A stretch of 35,585 nucleotides of DNA, taken from CAZEGV01 sp964511645 (GTDB lineage Bacteria; Bacteroidota; Bacteroidia; Cytophagales; JAAEPT01). The position numbers were made by a program, and so were the translations under genes. Every line of letters begins with the position of its first letter. Positions within the stretch are counted from its first letter, which is position 1. Shown in pieces: positions 8,980 through 18,081 of the stretch. The notes under the pieces are model-generated. The model did not search any database and was not told the DNA's origin. It saw only the letters and a program-made list of their open reading frames with translations. Location of the stretch: positions 1-35,585 of the forward strand of contig CAZEGV010000030.1 in NCBI GenBank assembly GCA_964511645.1, in the 5' to 3' direction.

Positions 8980-9012
8980 AAAAAGCAGAAACAACAAGTT
9001 TCTGCTTTTTTT
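8980..9012. terminator. Bidirectional terminator between clpC and the rhodanese gene
   Basis: A 13-bp stem (8980-8992 with 8998-9010), AAAAAGCAGAAAC pairing with its complement over a 5-nt loop, with A and T runs on either side. It serves both convergent genes. Confidence 0.88.
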
Positions 9013-9048
9013 ATGAGTTAAATTTAATGTTTAAATGAGTACTTAAGC

Positions 9049-9555
9049 CTAATCAATTATAGGCTTACATTTGTTCTTGTTGAGCCATTTCCCCCAGTCT
9101 TGATTGTACCCATGTACTAGGGTCGTAGGTTGGTTTTTTTTGTTAACTACAGTGTATCCTGTGTTTACCCAATTAAAAATCCCTCCGTACATATTGTATA
9201 CTTTAGTATAACCTGCTGATTGTAGTTTCTCTCCAATTTGCTCGCTTCTATAACCAATTGAGCAGTATACATATATAGGTGTGTTTTTGTCGATATCTTT
9301 TAATTTTTTGAGTTTAAAATAATCATAGCCTACAAAACGAGCCCCTTTAATATGGCTAGTATTGTATTCAGTAATTTCACGAGTATCCAAAATAACTCCT
9401 GAAGTGTCACGCAGCACTTGTTGAGGCATTGCTAAAGTTACTGTACCGCTGATGTATTCTCCGCACATTTCATCAAAACCCTCAAGGTTTTGTGCAGTAA
9501 TAAACTGTGTAAAGAATATGAGTAGTAATGAGGTACTTAATTGTATTAATTTCAT
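9049..9555 (-). CDS. Exported rhodanese-like sulfurtransferase
   Basis: 168 residues from the ATG at 9555, chosen because it begins with a proper signal peptide (MKLIQLSTSLLLIFFTQFITAQ); a longer reading frame upstream to 9636 gives no sensible N-terminus. A single rhodanese domain (about 40-145) contains LDTRE, HIKGARFVGYD and the active loop YVYCSIGYRSE with Cys98 as the persulfide-forming residue, then GGIFNWVNTGY. The C-terminal 25 residues are a short polar extension. It acts outside the cytoplasm. Its sulfur acceptor is unknown. It lies 73 bp downstream of the nitroreductase gene on the same strand and may be cotranscribed with it. Confidence 0.88.
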   Translation of the reverse strand: MKLIQLSTSLLLIFFTQFITAQNLEGFDEMCGEYISGTVTLAMPQQVLRDTSGVILDTREITEYNTSHIKGARFVGYDYFKLKKLKDIDKNTPIYVYCSIGYRSEQIGEKLQSAGYTKVYNMYGGIFNWVNTGYTVVNKKNQPTTLVHGYNQDWGKWLNKNKCKPIID

Positions 9556-9628
9556 AGTGTTGTTATATGCAAACACTTGCCCAAAGTAGTAGTAGGGTTT
9601 TGTTAATTTTTCGACAAATGATATAGTT

Positions 9629-10195
9629 TTATTCAATCCACCTCACTTTATCATTTATATCACCTCTTTTTCCTAGTGAGGTCTGAGATTTTGGTACGCC
9701 AATAAATAAAAATCCGAGTAATAAATCATTTTTGGCTAAATCAAAAAAAACTTTGGATTCTTGTTTATAAGTAATACCACCACTTCCCCAATAAGCACCT
9801 AATTGGTAGGTAGACGCAGTTAAACACATGTTCTGTACAGCACAAGCTACAGCTTCTACCTCTTCTATTTCAGGGACTAAACCACTTATTTTTGCACCTA
9901 TCGAGATAACATGGGAGCATTGTAGAGGTTTTTCTTTGAGCATTTTGTATTTATTGGGCTCAAACTTATCTCTGGATAGTTTTTTGTATAATTTGGATTG
10001 GAATTCCGCTAGTTTTTTTAGTCCATCACCTTTGAATACCGTAAATCGCCAAGGCTCTGTGCGTTTGTGACTAGGTGCCCAGTTGGCATTCTCTAGCATT
10101 TGATGAATGATTTTATCATCAACGATTTCTCCCGTGTACATCGGTGGGTATACAGATCTACGAGTTTTTATGACTTCATTTATAATGTTTTTCAT
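9629..10195 (-). CDS. Nitroreductase-family flavoprotein
   Basis: 188 residues, typical of the small FMN-dependent nitroreductases (YdjA-like). The N-terminal TRRSVYPPMYT (11-21) carries the conserved Arg-Arg-Ser that contacts FMN phosphate. NWAPSHKRTEPWRFTVF (38-54) and AVQNMCLTASTYQLGAYWGSGG (about 118-139) are standard landmarks, and LLGFLFIGVPK is near the end. It would catalyse NAD(P)H-dependent two-electron reduction of nitro compounds or quinones in the cytosol; the substrate cannot be told. It is transcribed divergently from the AsmA-like gene, sharing a 74-bp upstream region. Confidence 0.9.
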   Translation of the reverse strand: MKNIINEVIKTRRSVYPPMYTGEIVDDKIIHQMLENANWAPSHKRTEPWRFTVFKGDGLKKLAEFQSKLYKKLSRDKFEPNKYKMLKEKPLQCSHVISIGAKISGLVPEIEEVEAVACAVQNMCLTASTYQLGAYWGSGGITYKQESKVFFDLAKNDLLLGFLFIGVPKSQTSLGKRGDINDKVRWIE

Positions 10196-10225
10196 TGTGA
10201 TATTAATTTTTTAACTAGAATACTT

Positions 10226-10233
10226 TAGCTTTG
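10226..10233 (+). promoter_or_regulatory. -7 promoter box of the AsmA-like gene
   Basis: TAGCTTTG matches TAnnTTTG and lies 36 nt before the ATG at 10270. There is no clear -33 TTG at normal spacing. Confidence 0.4.
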
Positions 10234-10269
10234 TAATTGTGTCATAATGCTAAATATAATAATATTGAA

Positions 10270-13200
10270 ATGAAAAAGTTTCTAAAAAGGGTTGGAATTA
10301 TTTTTATAGGGTTAATTGGGCTGATTGTTGCCTTGTTTTTTTTAATTCCTATTTTATTTAAAAGTGATATACAAGAAGCTGTTAATAAGCTTTGTAAACA
10401 AAACATAGATGCTGAAGTTGCATTAGATTTAGAGAAATTTAATCTTTCGATATTTAGTAACTTCCCTAATATAACAGCGTCTATTAATGATTTTGAGGTA
10501 GTAGGGCATGGAGAGTTTAGTAAAGACACATTGATTACTGCTAAGTCTTTTAGTCTATCAGTTAATGTGTTTAGTATGTTGTTTGGTGACACACTCAAAA
10601 TAAATGGTATTTATGCAAATGAGGTCAATGTTTTTGCTCATAAAAACAAAAGAGGCAAATCAAATTGGGATATTTATAAAGGAGAGGAAGCACAAGAGGA
10701 CAGTACAGACAGTAAGACTCTTTCTTTTTTAGGAATTGATGAGTGGAAGATAGAGGGAGGTAATATTACTTATTACGATCAAGAGGGAGATGTTTTTGTG
10801 CAAATACATGATGTGAATCATAAAGGATCCGGAGTAATTTCGGATAATTATGTTTTAAATACTTTAACTTCTTTTGGTGGGCTTACATTTGAAATGGATG
10901 GTGTTACTTATCTTAAGGATCATGCTGTAGAGTCTAAGTTAGATGCACATATAGATAGTGGAAATTCAAAATTCTCTTTTGCGGATAATTTTATTCAACT
11001 TAATAAATTAAAATTATCATTTGATGGAGATGTAGTTTTAAAAGAAAATAATACAACAGGTTTAAACCTTACCTTCAGTACAAATCAAACTGATTTTAAA
11101 GAAATCTTATCTTTGATTCCTTCTATCTATCAAAATGAAGAATTTGAAAAAATAAAAACAAAAGGAGTTTTTGCTTTAGATGGAAAAATAAAAGGAGATA
11201 TAGGTGAGGGGATAATTCCTACGTTTAGTACAAATTTGATTGTAAAAGAGGGTTTCTTTCAATACCCAGATTTGCCAAAAGCAATTCAAGACATTAATTT
11301 TGACTTGAATGTCCAGAACATGACTGGAAAAGTAGAAAATACCTTGATTAATCTCAAAAATCTACACCTAAATTTAGGTAATGAAGCTCCTATAGATGCT
11401 TACGCACTTATCAAAAACCTTACAAATACAGAAATAGATGCGGGACTGAAAGGAAAATTATCTCTCGAAAGCATTGCTGATTTTTATCCTATCAAAGACT
11501 TGGTACTCAAAGGCGTATTAGATATAGATGCCAAGATGAAGGGAAAGGTAAATCCAGATTTACAGCAATTTCCTTATACAAATATAAAATTGGATATAAC
11601 AAATGGTTATGCCAAATCAGCTAACTATCCTGCAATAGAAAACTTGAAACTGTCTTCTGTAGCTACTGCCGAGAACACAATGAGTACACTTAAAATAGAT
11701 GTTAATGAATTAGACTTACTTTTAGATGGTGAGCATTTTGCTGCAAAGGGTCATTTTGAAAACTTAGAAGACCTTCAGTATGATATAAAGGCAAATGGTT
11801 TAATTAATTTAGAAAAAATATTAAATGTGTTTCCTGTAGAGGGGATGACTTTAAAAGGCTTGTTTGATATTGATCATTTTTATACAAAAGGAAAGATGTC
11901 TGATATTACAAACGAAAATTATATAGCATTAGAATCTGGTGGACAGGCTAAAATTAAAGATTTTTTTTATGAAGATAAATCGGTACTTCCAATGAGTTTT
12001 GTGATTAGCTCAGCAAATTTAGGTTTTGTTCCTCATGAGATTAATGTTAGTAACTTAAGCGCTAAATTAGGGAATAGTGATTTACATGGTGGAGGGGAAA
12101 TCTATAATTATATGGGTTACGCTTTTAGTCAGTCAGATACAATACTTAATGGGAGATGGGAGATTGAGTCTAATAGTTTTGATGTAGATGAATGGATGGT
12201 AGAAGATGAGAGTACTATAACTACTAATAGTGTTGTAATAGAAGAGACTGGAGTAGCCCCAATTCCTCAAAACTTATTTTTTAATGTGGATGTAAAAGCG
12301 AAAAAAGTGATATATGATGGGATGGATATTACAGACGTGGAGGGTAGAGTAATATTGAAAGAAGGTATTTGTTCTTTTGAAAGAACTTCACTTAAGATGT
12401 TTGGTTCATTGGTTGAACTAACGGGAAATTATAACACGAAAAATCCATCTAAGCCTAAATTCGAGTTTAATATGGGGATAGAGGGGATGGAAATAGGTAA
12501 AGTAGCACAGTATTTTGAAGTGGCTAAAAAATACTTACCGAACCCTGAAAGTATTTCTGGGCGGTTTTCTGGAGATATAAACTATAGTTCAGCGTTAAAA
12601 AAAGATTATATGCCTGACTTGGCTACACTTAATGCTTTGGGAGATGTGAAATTGTTTAACACTTCGTTTAATGCTAAAAATGTAAATATATTGAGTGCTA
12701 TACAAAAGGCTTATCCTTTAGGTTTGGAAGAGATGAAACTTCATGGAACAAAGATAAAGTTTTTTATCGAAGATGGGAAACTTAGGGTTGAGCCATTTGA
12801 TGTGAAAAACAAAAATACAAATATGAAAGTGAGTTTGGTAAAAGGATTTGACGGGGTCATTAATCATAAAATTAATGTAGATGCACCAGCCGCTATTTTG
12901 AAGCAATTAGGAAATGATTTTTTTAATAGAAAAGACTTATCGGATAGAGTGAATTTTGATTTGCTAGTAAAAGGGACAGAGTTGAAACCATTGGTAACGA
13001 TGGATGGGAAGAATTTTGTTAAGAATCAAATAAGTAATGTGGTGAATGATGAAATCAACAAAGAAAAAGAAAAGGAAAAAGCTAAAATTTTAGCGAAAGC
13101 GAAACAAGAAGCAGATAAGATAAGAGCAGAAGGAAAAAAACAAGCAGACAAAATAAGAGCTGAAAGCCAGTCTCGAATAGATAAAGCAAATAAAGAGTGG

Positions 13201-13482
13201 GCTACTCAAGTAGGTAGAGCAAAATCAGAAGGGTATAAGAGTGCTCAAGCGATAGAAGATAAGGCGAGTAATGTAATAGAACGAAGAATAGCAAAGATTG
13301 CTGCGGACAAAGTAAGGTTAGAAACGGATAAGAAAGTAGTTAAGCTCAAATCAGAAGGAGCAAAGAGAGTGAAAACTACAGAAGAAAATATCGAAAAACA
13401 GGCTCAGGCAGTAGAAAATGTAGCTAATAAACAAGCTGACAAGGTTGAAGTGGAGGCTCAGAAAAGAGTGGATTCGTTATAA
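10270..13482 (+). CDS. AsmA-family envelope protein with a long charged coiled-coil tail
   Basis: 1070 residues. The start MKKFLKRVGIIFIG is set at 10270, where it opens the membrane segment (about 6-28); an in-frame TTG upstream adds only 11 polar residues. Most of the protein (about 30-925) is beta-rich AsmA/TamB-like repeat, with an AsmA opening (EKFNLSIFSNFPNITASIND) and conserved C-terminal strands (LGDVKLFNTSFNAKNVNIL). AsmA-like proteins are thought to bridge the two membranes and help move phospholipids. Residues from about 930 to the end are almost wholly Lys/Glu/Ala/Gln heptad-like sequence (e.g. AKQEADKIRAEGKKQADKI), a predicted coiled coil absent from the E. coli proteins. A gap of 119 bp separates it from the PpiD-like gene. 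Confidence 0.85.
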   Translation: MKKFLKRVGIIFIGLIGLIVALFFLIPILFKSDIQEAVNKLCKQNIDAEVALDLEKFNLSIFSNFPNITASINDFEVVGHGEFSKDTLITAKSFSLSVNVFSMLFGDTLKINGIYANEVNVFAHKNKRGKSNWDIYKGEEAQEDSTDSKTLSFLGIDEWKIEGGNITYYDQEGDVFVQIHDVNHKGSGVISDNYVLNTLTSFGGLTFEMDGVTYLKDHAVESKLDAHIDSGNSKFSFADNFIQLNKLKLSFDGDVVLKENNTTGLNLTFSTNQTDFKEILSLIPSIYQNEEFEKIKTKGVFALDGKIKGDIGEGIIPTFSTNLIVKEGFFQYPDLPKAIQDINFDLNVQNMTGKVENTLINLKNLHLNLGNEAPIDAYALIKNLTNTEIDAGLKGKLSLESIADFYPIKDLVLKGVLDIDAKMKGKVNPDLQQFPYTNIKLDITNGYAKSANYPAIENLKLSSVATAENTMSTLKIDVNELDLLLDGEHFAAKGHFENLEDLQYDIKANGLINLEKILNVFPVEGMTLKGLFDIDHFYTKGKMSDITNENYIALESGGQAKIKDFFYEDKSVLPMSFVISSANLGFVPHEINVSNLSAKLGNSDLHGGGEIYNYMGYAFSQSDTILNGRWEIESNSFDVDEWMVEDESTITTNSVVIEETGVAPIPQNLFFNVDVKAKKVIYDGMDITDVEGRVILKEGICSFERTSLKMFGSLVELTGNYNTKNPSKPKFEFNMGIEGMEIGKVAQYFEVAKKYLPNPESISGRFSGDINYSSALKKDYMPDLATLNALGDVKLFNTSFNAKNVNILSAIQKAYPLGLEEMKLHGTKIKFFIEDGKLRVEPFDVKNKNTNMKVSLVKGFDGVINHKINVDAPAAILKQLGNDFFNRKDLSDRVNFDLLVKGTELKPLVTMDGKNFVKNQISNVVNDEINKEKEKEKAKILAKAKQEADKIRAEGKKQADKIRAESQSRIDKANKEWATQVGRAKSEGYKSAQAIEDKASNVIERRIAKIAADKVRLETDKKVVKLKSEGAKRVKTTEENIEKQAQAVENVANKQADKVEVEAQKRVDSL

Positions 13483-13601
13483 TCTTAAAAAACTTGTGAA
13501 TAAGAATAAGATAAAAAATAGTTCCCTTATTGGTTTTACCCTTTAAAGTGACTATTATTGCCCTTATTTTGATAGAAAAATTATTTAATTAAAAATAGAA
13601 A

Positions 13602-15785
13602 ATGGCAGTATTAGATAGAATACGAAGAAGAACGGGACTTTTGTTAATTATAGTGTTTGGTGCATTATTTTTGTTCGTTATACAAGGTTTGTTTTCTAAT
13701 GGGGGATTTGACTTTTTGAATGAAGACCCTAATACAATAGGCACAATTAATGGGAAGTCAGTTGATAAGAAAGAATTTCTTCAACAAACACAAATTAACG
13801 AGGCGATGTATAGCCAAGGTCAGTCTAACCCTTATCAAAAACAACAGTATGAGGCTCAGGCATGGAGAGACATGGAGTTTAAATACGCTTATACTCCTCA
13901 GTTTGAAGAACTTGGAATAACAGTTACATCAGGAGATGATTGTTTGGATTGTGAGGAAGTACAAATGGTACAAGGAAAAAATCCAGACCCTTCTATTGTA
14001 CAGATGTTTACAGATCCAGAAACAGGTAGTTTTGATCGTGCTAAATTGAAGAAATTTTTAAACGATATATATAATAACCCTCAATTAGAGAAGGAGAATC
14101 CTCAAATTTTGCAACAAAGAGGAATGTGGAACTTGAGAATTGAGCAACTGAAAAAACAAAAGGTGCAAGCACGTTATATGGATTTACTGTCTAAGTCTAA
14201 TTATGTGACTAAAGCAGAAGCAAAAAAGATGATCCTAGATAAGTATACAAAAGTAGACGTGAGTTACTTATATGTACCTTACACAAGTGTTGTTGATTCG
14301 CTAGCAGGAGTAACAGAGCTTAATGACGCTGATTTGAAATCGTATTTGTCAGTTCATGCAAATGAATATACATTTGAGCCAACTCGTATTATTGACTATT
14401 TAGCTATACCAATTCAGCCAAACGGTGAGGACAGCACTGCTGCTCAAGTAGCGGTTAGGTCTTACGTAAAAGGTTTGTTTGAGTCTAAAGATGATTCTAC
14501 ATATATCAACACGACAATAGCTAGCATTGCAGAGTTTAAGTCAGCTAAAGTGGGTGATCTCCCAAGAATATTGTTAACAGACTCTACATTGAAAGTAGGT
14601 AAAATATTTGGTCCAATGTTAGATGCGAGTGGCTACAGAGCTTATAAAGTAACTAATATTGACCCTAGAGATACAATGTATAAAGCTACTGCATCGCATA
14701 TTTTGATTAAGACAGATACTTCGATGGACGCAAGTACATTGGAAGCAAAAAGAATTCAGGCAGAAGTAATTCTTGCAGAAGTATCAGCAGAAGGAGTAGA
14801 CTTTGCAACAGTAGCCAAAACAAAAAGTGAAGGACCTTCGGCTCAAAATGGAGGAAGCTTAGGAGAGTTTGAAACAGGTGCTATGATTAAACCTTTTCAA
14901 AAAGCAGTTTTCTCAGCAACAGAGGAAGGTGTTGTAGGTGAATTGGTGAAAACTCAGTTTGGTTATCATATCATAAGGGTAGATAAGATCAAAGAGAAAG
15001 CGGGTAAGATGATTACGTATATCGAAATGGGAGAAGATATTATTCCTAGTGATGAAACGGTATACGCTTTACAAGAAAAAGCAAATGCTATCTTTAGTAA
15101 ATTGGGTGGAACTTTATCAGGGTTGAAATCTTTTACAGATGCTGAGGACGAATATTACTTGAGCGAAGGAAATCAAGTGAAACCATCAGACAAAAGGATA
15201 GGTTCTGTTAATGAAGTGAACTCTATTATTTATTGGGCATATACAGACAATAAAGAAGGACAACTATATCCTAAAGTATTAAGAACATCTCAAAATTTAA
15301 TAATTGCGGGACTTAAGTCTGTAGTGAATAAAGGAGAACCTAATATAGAAGCCGTAAGAGGTCAGTTGGAACAAAAATTTCGTAATAGTAAAAAAGCAAA
15401 TTTTTTAGCAGAGAAACTAAAAGAAGGATCTTCTTTAGAAGAGAAACTGTCAGCGATAAATAAAAACTTACAAATAGCCAATGTTAATATCAAAACGGCA
15501 ACACTTACGCTAGATAATGGCGTGATACAAGGAGTTGGTCAAGCACCTACAATGGTGGGGTCTGCATTTGGATTAGCCGAAGGAGAAACTTCTAAAGTAA
15601 TAAAAGAAGATAATGGTGTCGTTATTGTTCAGGTGAATAAAATCAACAAGACTGCAGGAGAATTGTCAGCAGAAGAAATTGAAACAGTTCAAAAACAATT
15701 AAAGACACAATTAGGAAATGATTTTACGAAAGTAGATAATGTTATTAAAGCGAGTGCTGGGATTGAAGACAAGAGATTTAAATAA
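13602..15785 (+). CDS. PpiD/SurA-type membrane-anchored peptidyl-prolyl isomerase chaperone
   Basis: 727 residues. A short basic N-terminus (MAVLDRIRRRTG) precedes one membrane segment (about 11-30), giving a cytoplasmic N-terminus and periplasmic body. The SurA-N-like chaperone region follows (about 45-220). A parvulin/rotamase domain spans about 363-465 (TASHILIKTD, GGSLGEFETGAMIKPFQKAVF, FGYHIIRVDKI). A second degenerate parvulin-like module may occupy the last 200 residues (VIQGVGQAPTMVGSAFGLAEG). It would help fold outer-membrane and secreted proteins, which suits a T9SS organism. A hairpin terminator follows at 15813. Confidence 0.9.
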   Translation: MAVLDRIRRRTGLLLIIVFGALFLFVIQGLFSNGGFDFLNEDPNTIGTINGKSVDKKEFLQQTQINEAMYSQGQSNPYQKQQYEAQAWRDMEFKYAYTPQFEELGITVTSGDDCLDCEEVQMVQGKNPDPSIVQMFTDPETGSFDRAKLKKFLNDIYNNPQLEKENPQILQQRGMWNLRIEQLKKQKVQARYMDLLSKSNYVTKAEAKKMILDKYTKVDVSYLYVPYTSVVDSLAGVTELNDADLKSYLSVHANEYTFEPTRIIDYLAIPIQPNGEDSTAAQVAVRSYVKGLFESKDDSTYINTTIASIAEFKSAKVGDLPRILLTDSTLKVGKIFGPMLDASGYRAYKVTNIDPRDTMYKATASHILIKTDTSMDASTLEAKRIQAEVILAEVSAEGVDFATVAKTKSEGPSAQNGGSLGEFETGAMIKPFQKAVFSATEEGVVGELVKTQFGYHIIRVDKIKEKAGKMITYIEMGEDIIPSDETVYALQEKANAIFSKLGGTLSGLKSFTDAEDEYYLSEGNQVKPSDKRIGSVNEVNSIIYWAYTDNKEGQLYPKVLRTSQNLIIAGLKSVVNKGEPNIEAVRGQLEQKFRNSKKANFLAEKLKEGSSLEEKLSAINKNLQIANVNIKTATLTLDNGVIQGVGQAPTMVGSAFGLAEGETSKVIKEDNGVVIVQVNKINKTAGELSAEEIETVQKQLKTQLGNDFTKVDNVIKASAGIEDKRFK

Positions 15786-15812
15786 CAAGGGCATCGTAAT
15801 ATTTAAGTAATG

Positions 15813-15838
15813 AAAAGGTGACCTTGAGTCGCCTTTTT
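15813..15838 (+). terminator. Intrinsic terminator after the PpiD-like gene
   Basis: AAAAGGTGAC (15813-15822) pairs with GTCGCCTTTT (15828-15837), with one G-U pair, and is followed by T. It ends just before the cobA ATG at 15845. This also argues against the longer reading of cobA from 15818, which would begin inside the hairpin. Confidence 0.75.
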
Positions 15839-15844
15839 TATGTT

Positions 15845-16567
15845 ATGAAAGGAAAGTTAATATTGGTAGGGGCTGGTCCAGGTGACCCAGAACTTATTAC
15901 CCTCAAAGGTGTAAAAGCAATTGAGAGTGCAGATGTGCTTTTATATGATGCTTTAGCAAATGAAGTGTTGCTTAATTATGCCTCCAATTCCTGTATTAAG
16001 AAATTTGTAGGAAAAAAACCCAGCATTCACCAAACCCAACAAGTAGATATAAACAAACTTATTGTTGAGTATGCTCAAAAAGGTAAAACAGTAGTAAGAC
16101 TCAAAGGTGGTGACCCTTATTTATTTGGAAGAGGGCATGAAGAGCAAGTTTATGCTAGAGAAAACGGCATAGACACAGAGGTTATTCCTGGAGTCTCTAG
16201 TTTTTATGCCGTGCCGGAAGTCAATCAGTTACCACTTACCCGTAGAGGGTTAAGTGAAAGCTTTTGGGTGTTGACTGGTACTACCAAAGACTTAGAGTTA
16301 GCCAAAGATATTCGCAGAGCGGCAGAATCAGATGCTACGATAGTGGTGTTGATGGGGATGAATAAGCTGTCAGAAATTTGTGATATTTTTAAAGAAACGG
16401 AGAAATCACAAACTCTTATTACAATTATTCAGAATGGAACTTTACCATCGCAAAAAATAGTAAAAGGAACAATTGAGAGTATTCAAAACCTAGTAAAAAG
16501 AGCTAAGATGAGCAATCCAGCTATTATTGTGATAGGAGAAGTGAATCAAGTTTTGGAAAAGCTTTAG
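15845..16567 (+). CDS. cobA: Uroporphyrinogen-III C-methyltransferase (SUMT)
   Basis: 240 residues. It transfers two methyl groups from AdoMet to uroporphyrinogen III to give precorrin-2, the branch to siroheme and cobalamin. Family landmarks are present: VGAGPGDPELITLKG (8-22), LKGGDPYLFGRG (86-97), IPGVSSFYAVPE (114-125) and LPLTRRG (129-135). The start ATG at 15845 puts MKGKLILVGAGPGD at the N-terminus as in the family; an upstream start would add nine residues from inside a terminator hairpin. It is single-domain, without the CysG dehydrogenase/ferrochelatase part. No sulfite-reduction or cobalamin genes are in the window, so its end product cannot be told. Confidence 0.92.
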   Translation: MKGKLILVGAGPGDPELITLKGVKAIESADVLLYDALANEVLLNYASNSCIKKFVGKKPSIHQTQQVDINKLIVEYAQKGKTVVRLKGGDPYLFGRGHEEQVYARENGIDTEVIPGVSSFYAVPEVNQLPLTRRGLSESFWVLTGTTKDLELAKDIRRAAESDATIVVLMGMNKLSEICDIFKETEKSQTLITIIQNGTLPSQKIVKGTIESIQNLVKRAKMSNPAIIVIGEVNQVLEKL

Positions 16568-16628
16568 GGGGTAAACATTATTCATAACAAATAATGACTT
16601 TTTGCATTCAAAAGACATCAAGTTTCAC

Positions 16629-16636
16629 TATATTTG
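16629..16636 (+). promoter_or_regulatory. -7 promoter box of the hydrolase/NAD-kinase operon
   Basis: TATATTTG matches TAnnTTTG and lies 24 nt upstream of the ATG at 16661. A TTTTTG stretch at 599-604 of the same kilobase (16599-16604) may be the -33 element, at slightly long spacing. Confidence 0.5.
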
Positions 16637-16660
16637 TTGTCAACCTATTTTAAAAATCGT

Positions 16661-17422
16661 ATGTCATACGAAATAACAGAAGAGAATAATTTTAAATACA
16701 TAGAGAAAGGTGAAGGAGAAGTTTTATTCCTTTTACACGGACTTTTTGGTGCCTTAAGCAATTGGCATGAAGTTATTGAGCACTTTAGTAAAAAATACAA
16801 GGTGATTATTCCGATGCTACCTATTTATGAAATGCCAGTGAAGAGTGCGGGTATTCCTAAATTAGTAGAGTTTGTTGAAGAATTTATAAAATTTAAAGGA
16901 TTGAAAGAATTTCATTTGATAGGAAATTCTTTAGGCGGGCATATTGGTTTGGTGTATTTACTTAAACATCAGTCAAAAGTAAAAACTCTTACTTTGACAG
17001 GAAGTAGTGGCTTGTTCGAGAGTTCTATGGGTAATTCCTTTCCTCGTAGAAGTAACTACAAGTTTGTAGAAGAAAAAACAAAGCAAACATTTTACGACCC
17101 AAATGTAGCAACCAAAGAGTTGATTGATGAAGTATTTAGTATTACTGATTCTATCCCTTCTTGTTTGAGGATGATTGCGATTGCAAAATCTGCACAACGT
17201 CATAATTTGGCTAACGAATTACAAAATGTAAAAGTACCTACCTTACTGATTTGGGGGCTTAATGATACGATAACACCTGCGTTTGTTGGGCATGAGTTCA
17301 ACCGATTAATAGAAGGTTCTGAGCTTAAGTTAATTGATAAATGTTGTCACGCACCAATGATGGAGCACCCACAGAAATTTAATGTCTTATTAGACAAATT
17401 TTTACTTTCTCATGATAGCTAG
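16661..17422 (+). CDS. Alpha/beta-fold hydrolase
   Basis: 253 residues from the ATG at 16661; an in-frame TTG at 16634 lies inside the promoter box and is rejected. The fold landmarks are complete: oxyanion strand LFLLHGLFGALSNW (22-35), nucleophile elbow GNSLGG with Ser90, Asp202 in WGLNDTITP, and His230 in KCCHAPMMEHP. The cap region (about 125-185) is hydrophilic. The substrate is unknown; the size and cap resemble the MhpC/BioH-like carboxylester or C-C hydrolases. It heads the operon and overlaps the CBS gene by 11 bp, implying coupled translation. Confidence 0.9.
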   Translation: MSYEITEENNFKYIEKGEGEVLFLLHGLFGALSNWHEVIEHFSKKYKVIIPMLPIYEMPVKSAGIPKLVEFVEEFIKFKGLKEFHLIGNSLGGHIGLVYLLKHQSKVKTLTLTGSSGLFESSMGNSFPRRSNYKFVEEKTKQTFYDPNVATKELIDEVFSITDSIPSCLRMIAIAKSAQRHNLANELQNVKVPTLLIWGLNDTITPAFVGHEFNRLIEGSELKLIDKCCHAPMMEHPQKFNVLLDKFLLSHDS

Positions 17423-18077
17423 GCAACATATCAGTGCCGATGTTCCTTTTTTAAAATCATCAGATACTATTGGTTATGCTTTAGAGATGATGGAAGACTA
17501 TAAATTTAGTCAGCTTCCTGTACTTAACGAGAAGAATGAGTATTTAGGAATTTTAGAGGAAGACGTATTATTAGGCAACCTTGATTTTGAAATAAAAATT
17601 GAAAAACTTCAGCTAAAAGCAAAAAGTGCTTATATAGAAGCTCATCAGCATTTGTATGAAGCATTACGCTATATTGTAGATTATGATACGAGTATCGTAC
17701 CTGTTGTACAGAATGAAAATGAATTTATTGGGGCAATAGATGCAGCAGAGCTTGTCAGAACTGTTGTAGAATTAACGGCAGTCTCTAGTAATGGTGCTAT
17801 TCTTGTTTTAGGTATCAAGCAAACAGATTATTCTTTGGCAGAAATTGCCAGAATAGTAGAAGGGTCAGGTGCTAAAGTATTAAGCAGTACAGTGTATACT
17901 AAAGAAGATGAACCTACTCATGTTTATGTTACACTTAAGCTTAATCAAGAAATTATAAGCGATGTTATTTCAGCTTTTAATAGGTATGAATATCATATCG
18001 TGGCTAGTTTTCAAGAAAAAACACCAGACGATGACAAAGATAGACTAGACCATTTGTTTAAGTATTTAGATATTTGA
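17412..18077 (+). CDS. CBS-domain protein with C-terminal ACT-like domain
   Basis: 221 residues. A CBS pair covers about 1-130 (DTIGYALEMMEDYKFSQLPV, EYLGILEEDVLL, then VDYDTSIVPVVQNENEFIGA). From about 137 a beta-alpha-beta segment (SNGAILVLGIKQTDYSLAEI, ARIVEGSGAKVLSSTVY) resembles an ACT domain. Such proteins usually sense adenine nucleotides or small ligands; there is no catalytic domain. In many Bacteroidota a CBS protein directly precedes NAD kinase, as here (4 bp between stop and ATG). A regulatory link to NAD(P) metabolism is an inference from that neighbourhood. Confidence 0.85.
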   Translation: MIARQHISADVPFLKSSDTIGYALEMMEDYKFSQLPVLNEKNEYLGILEEDVLLGNLDFEIKIEKLQLKAKSAYIEAHQHLYEALRYIVDYDTSIVPVVQNENEFIGAIDAAELVRTVVELTAVSSNGAILVLGIKQTDYSLAEIARIVEGSGAKVLSSTVYTKEDEPTHVYVTLKLNQEIISDVISAFNRYEYHIVASFQEKTPDDDKDRLDHLFKYLDI

Positions 18078-18081
18078 TGTG

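Noticed and set aside
15818..15844. N-terminal extension of cobA from 15818
   Set aside because: It begins inside the terminator hairpin of the preceding gene and adds residues not found in the family.
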